A DNA stretch of 40,054 bases from Tissierellia bacterium. GTDB taxonomy: Bacteria; Bacillota; Clostridia; Tissierellales; Tissierellaceae. Both the position numbers and the translations under genes were made by a program. This document shows, piece after piece, positions 35,137 to 40,054 of this stretch (position 1 is its first letter; each line of letters starts with the position of its first letter). The DNA lies in contig JAAYHU010000010.1 in NCBI GenBank assembly GCA_012735245.1, forward strand, positions 1-40,054, written 5' to 3'. A model generated the notes under the pieces. It did not search any database. It was not told the origin of the DNA and worked only from the letters and a program-made list of their open reading frames with translations.

Positions 35137-35148
35137 TTCCTTACCTCC

Positions 35149-35358
35149 TTATTTCAATGAATTTATTAAATTAGTAGCAGTAGTTTGAGCATCTGAACTT
35201 TGCTGCTGAAGCATTTGTTTTAATTGAGGATCTTGAACCTGATTTGCATACATGGAAAATTTGCTGCTCATGACTAAATGGTTTGAAGCAATTTCCTTAA
35301 CACAGTTTAATTCTTGTTGGGTTACGTTGGTTAAATTTAAAGTATTTTTAAGTGCCAC
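35149..35358 (-). CDS. Small CotF-like coat protein partner
   Basis: This is a 69-residue helical, Gln-rich protein. It aligns in layout with the C-terminal part of CotF-type proteins, with QQELNCVKEIASNHLVMSSKFSMYANQVQDPQLKQMLQQQ. Its start is a GTG at 35358 with GGAAGGAGAG upstream. It lies 12 bp before the 93-residue coat protein gene and is probably co-transcribed during sporulation. No forespore or mother-cell sigma promoter could be confirmed. Confidence 0.7.
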   Translation of the reverse strand: MALKNTLNLTNVTQQELNCVKEIASNHLVMSSKFSMYANQVQDPQLKQMLQQQSSDAQTTATNLINSLK

Positions 35359-35489
35359 AGAATCTCTCCTTCCCTATTGATAAATTTTTGCTCTTAATTA
35401 TTGTTTGTCAAAATGTCTTTTTTATTCTAGGAAAAGATTTATAAATATATATAAATAAATTGGAAAAACTAAATTGGGAGGTAAGAGAG

Positions 35490-35699
35490 ATGAAAAAAAT
35501 TCCGGATATAAATGTTTTCAATAAATGGCATGACTATTATGAGTCTGAAGACCTGATGAATACAGATTTTTCCAATTTAGACCACCTAAACCCAAGACGG
35601 CCAGATGCTTATATTAATTTGACTAACAATATTTTCACAAGTTCTCAGTACTATTTTAATGACCCAGATGAAATCCATGACTTCTTAGATTGGTACTAA
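35490..35699 (+). CDS. Small protein of unknown function
   Basis: This is a 69-residue acidic protein rich in aromatic and Asn/Asp residues, with no signal, membrane helix or known motif that I recognise. The ATG at 35490 (MKKIPDINVFNKWHDYY) has GGGAGGTAAGAGAG before it; an in-frame TTG ten codons earlier lacks a good site. It is divergent from the coat genes across a 130-bp gap and has its own terminator. A sporulation link is possible by position only. Confidence 0.6.
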   Translation: MKKIPDINVFNKWHDYYESEDLMNTDFSNLDHLNPRRPDAYINLTNNIFTSSQYYFNDPDEIHDFLDWY

Positions 35700-35747
35700 T
35701 ACTGTTTTAAAATAGTTGATAAAAATGATTTTTCCCAACCCATTGCA

Positions 35748-35790
35748 GGAAAGTCCTATATTTAAAAGAGAAAAATAGGACTTTTCTGTT
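35748..35790 (+). terminator. Terminator of the small unknown gene
   Basis: AAAGTCCTAT and ATAGGACTTT pair across a 15-base loop, followed by a T-rich stretch. It lies about 50 bp past the stop codon. Confidence 0.55.
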
Positions 35791-35817
35791 CCTTTTAAAA
35801 TTTTTTTAAAATTTTAC

Positions 35818-35845
35818 TTGACAAAGAAAAATTTGACGTTATACT
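35818..35845 (+). promoter_or_regulatory. Promoter of the metNIQ leader
   Basis: TTGACA (35818-35823) and TATACT (35840-35845) are separated by 16 bp. This places the transcript start near 35852, just before the T-box. Confidence 0.75.
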
Positions 35846-35851
35846 TTTGTA

Positions 35852-36157
35852 TTAAATATTAGTAAATCCTTTATATGTTCTTTTAAATGCTTTGAAGAGG
35901 AGAGTAGGATTGTGAATACTCATACAGAGAGCTTCGGTTGGTGAGAAGAAGCAGAGGATAGCAATCTGAAGATGGCCTCGGAGCAGGAGTGTCGAATTTT
36001 TTAGGCATTCACGTGGGCACACGTTACAGTGCTAGAGTATTGATGGACTTTGTCCTGCGTACTCGATGAGGTACTGTACCGCGAGGACAGTACGAACTAA
36101 GGGTGGTAACACGAAGCTTTCGTCCCTTTGCATTGCAAAGTGATGAAAGCTTTTTTT
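35852..36157 (+). promoter_or_regulatory. Methionine T-box riboswitch
   Basis: A long leader before metN shows T-box features. Stem I has AGAGAGC, a loop with GGTTGGTG, and a specifier-loop candidate GAAGATGGCC, where ATG (35972-35974) would read tRNA-Met. The T-box itself is AAGGGTGGTAACACG (36099-36113), slightly different from the usual GGGTGGNACCGCG. A terminator follows: AAGCTTTC with GAAAGCTT and an internal CTTTG/CAAAG stem (36114-36152), then seven T. Uncharged tRNA-Met would stabilise the antiterminator. The gap 35700-36245 holds only these elements. Confidence 0.9.
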
Positions 36158-36245
36158 ATTGTTAATTGAAAAAGCTGTCGTCTTGTTTGAAGATAAGAAT
36201 ATTTAGTTTCACGAAAAAATTGGGAACTGAAAAGGAGGTAAGGAA

Positions 36246-37250
36246 TTGATAGAACTTGCTAATATAACTAAGGTCTTCAATAATGGAAAAGATAAATTAG
36301 AGGCAGTGAAAAATGTTTCTTTAAAAATCAACAAGGGAGAAATTTTTGGCATCATCGGTTTAAGTGGTGCAGGCAAGTCCACTTTAATCAGATGTATAAA
36401 TAGGCTTGAAGAACCTACTGAAGGAAAAATCTATATTAAGGGTGTAGATTTAACTAACCTAAACAAGGAAGATTTAAGGGTGGCAAGGAAAAATATAGGT
36501 ATGATATTTCAACATTTTAACCTGTTGAGCCAAAAAACAGTCTACGAAAATATTGCCTTTCCTTTACGGCTTGAAAAACTAAGTAAAAAGCAAATAGATG
36601 CTAGGGTAGACCAGCTCCTTGAATATGTGGATTTAGTAGATAAGAAATATTCCTACCCTAGCCAGTTAAGCGGGGGCCAAAAACAAAGAGTTGCAATTGC
36701 CAGGGCAATTGCAAATAACCCTCAGATTTTACTAAGCGATGAAGGCACTTCTGCTTTGGATCCAAAGACTACAAAATCCATATTGGAATTACTTAAGAAG
36801 GTAAGGGATGAATTTAACATTACCATTGTGATGATTACCCATCAAATGGAAGTAGTTAAGGAGATCTGTGATAGGGTAGCCATTATGGATAAGGGTGAAA
36901 TAGTCGAGGTCAATACTGTAGAAAACCTATTCAAAAATCCAAAGACTAAAATTGCCCATAGTTTTATTAATTCACTGCAGGGAAACGTTGAAGAGGAGAT
37001 TATAGACCCAAAAAACTATAAAGGAAAAATCATTAGATTAAGCTTTTTAGGTGATAGTGCTAAAAAACCCATAGTCGCAAAAGTTATTAGAAATTTCAAC
37101 GTAGATGTAAATATCCTATCAGGCAATATTAACAGATTACATTCAACTAGCATAGGCAACCTAACCCTGGAGTTAATAGGTGAAGAAGATGAAATTAATA
37201 ATGCCATGTTATTCTTAAAAAATGAAAATGTACATGTGGAGGTGATATAA
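36246..37250 (+). CDS. metN: Methionine ABC importer ATPase MetN
   Basis: This is the ATPase of the MetNIQ importer for methionine and related compounds, 334 residues. Walker A GLSGAGKS is at 38-45, signature LSGGQKQR at 141-148, and Walker B ILLSDEGTSALD at 161-172. The C-terminal part (about 255-334) is the NIL domain that binds methionine for trans-inhibition. In Walker B an Ala usual in MetN (DEATSALD) is Gly here, with the Glu kept. The start is TTG at 36246 after AAGGAGGTAAGGAA. metI starts on its last stop base. Confidence 0.96.
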   Translation: MIELANITKVFNNGKDKLEAVKNVSLKINKGEIFGIIGLSGAGKSTLIRCINRLEEPTEGKIYIKGVDLTNLNKEDLRVARKNIGMIFQHFNLLSQKTVYENIAFPLRLEKLSKKQIDARVDQLLEYVDLVDKKYSYPSQLSGGQKQRVAIARAIANNPQILLSDEGTSALDPKTTKSILELLKKVRDEFNITIVMITHQMEVVKEICDRVAIMDKGEIVEVNTVENLFKNPKTKIAHSFINSLQGNVEEEIIDPKNYKGKIIRLSFLGDSAKKPIVAKVIRNFNVDVNILSGNINRLHSTSIGNLTLELIGEEDEINNAMLFLKNENVHVEVI

Positions 37251-37891
37251 TGGCTGGTTTAATTATACCGTCCTTATTAGAAACTATATATATGGTTTCA
37301 GTATCTACTGTTTTTTCCATACTATTAGGCTTTCCCTTAGGAGTGCTTTTAGTCATTACAGAAAAGGATAATATATGGGAAAAGCCCATGTTTAACAAGG
37401 TTTTAGGAGGAATAATAAATGTATTAAGGTCTATTCCTTTTATTATACTGATGATCATAGTCTTTCCCATTTCAAAACTAATAGTTGGGAAAACTATAGG
37501 TACTACTGCAACTATTGTGCCCCTTTCCATAGCCGCTGCCCCTTTTGTTGCCAGGGTTATGGAGAGTAGTCTTAAGGAAACGCCAAAGGGTGTAATTGAA
37601 TCCAGCCTTGCTATGGGAGCTACCGTTCCCCAAATTGTATTAAAGGTTTTAATACCGGAATCACTTCCATCTATTGTTTCAGGTATAACCCTTACTATAA
37701 TAAATCTAATTGGATATTCAGCCATGGCCGGCGCTATAGGAGGAGGTGGTTTAGGCAATTTAGCTATCCGCTTTGGACTATATAGTCGCAAAACAGATAT
37801 AATGATAGCTTCTATTTTACTAATTATACTTTTAGTTCAAGGAATACAATTTTTAGGAAATAAGCTTTCAAAATTAGTAAATAAAAAATAA
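37250..37891 (+). CDS. metI: Methionine ABC importer permease MetI
   Basis: This is the five-helix membrane permease of MetNIQ, 213 residues. The coupling (EAA-like) loop is visible as ESSLAMGATVPQIVLKVLIPE. Gly-rich AGAIGGGGLGNLAIRFG is a marker of the MetI family. The ATG overlaps the metN stop by one base (TAATG). It is followed 24 bp later by metQ. Confidence 0.96.
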   Translation: MAGLIIPSLLETIYMVSVSTVFSILLGFPLGVLLVITEKDNIWEKPMFNKVLGGIINVLRSIPFIILMIIVFPISKLIVGKTIGTTATIVPLSIAAAPFVARVMESSLKETPKGVIESSLAMGATVPQIVLKVLIPESLPSIVSGITLTIINLIGYSAMAGAIGGGGLGNLAIRFGLYSRKTDIMIASILLIILLVQGIQFLGNKLSKLVNKK

Positions 37892-37915
37892 ATTAAGTAT
37901 TAAGGAGGAGTTAAA

Positions 37916-38716
37916 TTGAAAAAAGTATTATCACTTGCATTGATCTTAGTATTGTCATTATCCCTATTGATTGGATGTTCTTCAAATAGTACAGAACTAG
38001 AAAAGATTAAAATAGGAGTTTCACCGGAACCCCATGCAAAGCTAGTTGAATTGGTAGTTGACGATTTGAAAAAAGAAGGTGTTGAAGTTGAAATTGTAAT
38101 ATTCACCGATTATATAACCCCAAACCTATCCCTTGATAGTGGTGAATTGGATGCAAATTTCTTCCAGCATGAACCTTATTTAAATAACCATGTGGCTGAA
38201 GAAGGACTGGATATAGTTTCCCTTGGCAAGGTCCATATAGAACCAATGGCCCTATATTCCAATAAATATAAGTCTGTTGATGAATTGCCTGATGGTGCAA
38301 CAATCAGTATTCCAAATGATACTGTAAATGGTGGAAGAGCCTTGCTTCTACTTGAAGCCAATGGCTTAATAAAACTAAAAGAAGGAGTAGGAGTAAATGC
38401 AACAGAGGTGGACATAGTTGAAAATCCTAAGAACCTTAAATTCCAAGCCCTTGAAGCTGCTATTTTACCTGTAACCTTAGATGATGTTGATGGAGCTGTA
38501 ATCAATGGAAATTATGCCTTAGAAGCTGGCCTTAACCCGGTAAAAGACGGACTTATAGTAGAAGGTGGAGAATCCCCCTATGCTAACTTAGTAGCAGTAA
38601 AGGCTGGACAAGAAAATGAAGACAAATTCGTAAAGCTATTGAAGGCATTACAATCAGAAAAAGTTAGAAAATATATTGAGGAAACCTACCAAGGTGCTGT
38701 AGTACCAGCCTTTTAA
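37916..38716 (+). CDS. metQ: Methionine-binding lipoprotein MetQ
   Basis: This is the substrate-binding protein of MetNIQ, 266 residues. The lipoprotein signal ends in LIGC with lipid-bearing C21. The mature part, with SPEPHAKLVELV, FFQHEPYLNNHV and GALI-like VINGNYALEAGL, matches NlpA/MetQ. The start is TTG at 37916 after AAGGAGGAGTTAAA. The operon ends at a strong hairpin. Confidence 0.96.
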   Translation: MKKVLSLALILVLSLSLLIGCSSNSTELEKIKIGVSPEPHAKLVELVVDDLKKEGVEVEIVIFTDYITPNLSLDSGELDANFFQHEPYLNNHVAEEGLDIVSLGKVHIEPMALYSNKYKSVDELPDGATISIPNDTVNGGRALLLLEANGLIKLKEGVGVNATEVDIVENPKNLKFQALEAAILPVTLDDVDGAVINGNYALEAGLNPVKDGLIVEGGESPYANLVAVKAGQENEDKFVKLLKALQSEKVRKYIEETYQGAVVPAF

Positions 38717-38721
38717 GATAA

Positions 38722-38758
38722 AAACACCAAAAGAGCAGAATTAGCTCTTTTGGTGTTT
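38722..38758. terminator. Bidirectional terminator after metQ
   Basis: The 15-bp stem AAACACCAAAAGAGC with GCTCTTTTGGTGTTT has a 7-base loop. It serves metQ and could also end transcription of the minus-strand remnants to its right. Confidence 0.8.
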
Positions 38759-39137
38759 AAAATATTCTTTCAAAAGCCTTGTCCCTGTTTTCCCATATCC
38801 ACACAAGCATTTCTCTATTTCTCATGGCTAAGCTTTTATATGATTCATTGTCAAATAACCATGCTATGAAAATCATTTGAATAGAATATATTACATAGGG
38901 AATTGCTTCCTTTTCCCAGGGTGATAAATTTACAATCTTATCATAGCCTTTTAAAATGCCTCTTAATATTTCTGGCCATTTTTCATAATCACCTTCTATT
39001 TCATCTGCTTCAGGTAAAATTCCAGTGGCACAGTAACAGGGATCAAAAATCCTTACATTGCGTTCGCTTATTTCAAATTCTAAAAATCCACTTACATCTC
39101 CTTCATTGAAGATGATATGGGACTGAGGAAAGTAAGT
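38757..39137 (-). pseudogene. Truncated APH-family kinase, C-terminal remnant
   Basis: A 126-codon frame without a start codon encodes a recognisable phosphotransferase C-terminus. HIIFNEGDVSGFLEFEISERN corresponds to the family's NxxF...G(F/L)xDFE catalytic/metal region, with Glu where the metal Asp is expected, followed by VRIFDPCYCATGI. The N-terminal lobe and the HxD catalytic loop are missing. A stop codon (TGA, 39138-39140) closes the frame upstream. It overlaps the end of another broken frame. It is probably the 3' part of a deleted kinase gene. Confidence 0.7.
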
Positions 39138-39779
39138 TCATTTTCGTTGTAATCATCAGTAAACCTCTTATAAGCATCTTTTTCTAAATCTGTAAGTACT
39201 AAAAAACTACCATCTAAAATATAGGGGTTTTTCCAGTGGGTATCTAATTCTATATACTGTACTAACTTTGAGGCCTCATCACAACAAATACTCAGGGTAT
39301 AATCTCTGGCATAATAATATATAAATAGGTTATTGGCGAACCTGCTCTCTGGATCATCCCTCAACTCATCATAAATATCCATCCCATTTGGTTGACCTAA
39401 GATATTAACACTCATCTATACTCATCCCAGCATGAATTCCAAAACCTTCATTTGTACAAATTTCATTTATACTTCCATAAATATAATTTTTATTTTCATC
39501 TATATAGCCATCTGTGAAAAAAATGGCATCCCCATATTTCATGAAAAGGCCTCCTGCAAAATAATCGGATTCCATTGGGGCTCCCCATTTTTTGGCTACC
39601 TCTATTCCAGAGCTGCCAATGCCAAATTCTATTCCCTCTATATAACCTTCATAGGCAAGTTTTAATTTCCCCATATATACATCCTTGTCTCGCCTTTTAG
39701 TCAAAGTTAGTAATGTAGCTATAATAAATAAAATAAGCCCTATTGAAATAAGCCAAACTTTTGATTTTTTATATCCCAT
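39092..39779 (-). pseudogene. Frameshifted DUF4309-like lipoprotein/anchored protein
   Basis: Two overlapping frames together make one protein. The upstream frame (39405-39779) has an N-terminal membrane helix and a domain with AYEGYIEGIEFGIGSS and GIEVAKKWGAP, ending GMSIDEC-stop. The downstream frame (39092-39415) continues VNILGQPNG, as in GMSIDEV-NILGQPNG. Removing one T at GAGTGTT near 39408-39411 restores reading. The pattern (KWG, aromatic-rich, GMxIDEV-LGxP) resembles the DUF4309/YjgB family. The start is the ATG at 39779 with GGGGGAAAGGG. The C-terminal 60 residues look unrelated to that domain. Confidence 0.65.
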
Positions 39780-39828
39780 TACCCTTTCCCCCTTTTTCAC
39801 AGCCCTAGTATCAAACCTATCCTATTTG

Positions 39829-40054
39829 TTAGCTTTCCAAGTCACAAATATAATACTCATGAGGACATTCTCCCCTTCTGGCTTCGCCTATCACTAGTAA
39901 ATAATCTTTTATCTCTTCCCTACTAACATCCATTTCCATAAGATATAAGTCTGCCAATGATTTTTTTAACTGTAAAAGCCCTTCCTTATTTTCTATGTCT
40001 TTTGGTAGAGGTGTATATTCTATTAAAAATACTGTTCTGGCAATATCATATAGA
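39829..40054 (-). CDS. APH-like phosphotransferase, C-terminal part (runs off window)
   Basis: An open frame enters from the right edge and ends with TAA at 39829. It encodes 74 residues, with DIARTVFLIEYTPLPKDIE, SLADLYLMEMDVSREEIKDYL and GEARRGECPHEYYICDL. This matches the end of the APH-family phosphotransferases, in which D-ARTV-LIEY follows the catalytic core. The catalytic loop lies outside the window, so the substrate cannot be judged. It is likely co-oriented with the decayed genes next to it. About 50 bp separate it from the DUF4309-like gene start. Confidence 0.6.
   Translation of the reverse strand, partial: LYDIARTVFLIEYTPLPKDIENKEGLLQLKKSLADLYLMEMDVSREEIKDYLLVIGEARRGECPHEYYICDLES

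Noticed and set aside
37195-37791. 198-codon minus-strand frame opposite metI
   Set aside because: Shadow of the metI permease; metI has clear family motifs and coupling to metN.
1-40054. CRISPR array, tRNA, rRNA or transposon
   Set aside because: No regularly spaced repeats, cloverleaf, rRNA core sequence, transposase or paired terminal inverted repeats were seen by eye.

Overview
The window is AT-rich, almost fully coding DNA from a spore-forming, Gram-positive anaerobe-like Firmicute, most likely class Clostridia (a Tissierellales-type genome is my best guess, from gene content only). Reasons: strong GGAGG-type ribosome sites, frequent TTG and GTG starts, CotF-like spore coat proteins, a GerS/YdcC-type lipoprotein, a PyrR attenuator and a T-box leader. 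No rRNA, tRNA, CRISPR array, phage or transposase gene is visible.

Layout. 1-2.9 kb (minus): ftsE-ftsX-M23 peptidase, a cell-division peptidoglycan hydrolase control module. 3-4.8 kb (plus): 5-formyl-THF cyclo-ligase and an orphan CofE-like F420 ligase homologue. 4.8-9.2 kb (minus): a Lon-family protease, D-serine ammonia-lyase and a PrcB-domain protein, each with its own terminator. 9.3-20.7 kb (minus): one tightly packed run of twelve genes from an LtaS-like enzyme through O-antigen ligase, glycosyltransferases, two DUF4330 proteins, CsaB pyruvyltransferase and TagA-type ManNAc transferase to YitT and a split transketolase. It has one visible promoter and one visible terminator and looks like a secondary cell-wall polymer operon. 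20.8-25.3 kb (minus): a coiled-coil protein, an AcpS-NnrD fusion, a GerS-like lipoprotein, alanine racemase and MazE/MazF, with an order resembling the Bacillus acpS-ydcC-alr-ndoAI-ndoA block.

25.4-28.6 kb (minus): a heterodimeric ABC exporter behind a near-consensus promoter and an operator-like inverted repeat. 29.0-34.8 kb (minus): pyrB-I-C-F-K-D-E under a PyrR attenuator. 34.8-35.7 kb: two CotF-like coat proteins and a divergent small unknown gene. 35.8-38.7 kb (plus): a methionine T-box leader and metNIQ. 38.7-40.05 kb (minus): a decayed area with a frameshifted DUF4309-like gene, a truncated APH-family kinase and the 3' end of another APH-like gene that runs off the window.

Most of the window is recognisable housekeeping and envelope biology. 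The most unusual items are the AcpS-NnrD fusion without an NnrE domain, the long envelope operon that ends in a split transketolase, the orphan F420-ligase homologue, the operator-like repeat in the mazEF promoter, and the gene-remnant junction at the right edge. I did not find a convincing wholly new system.
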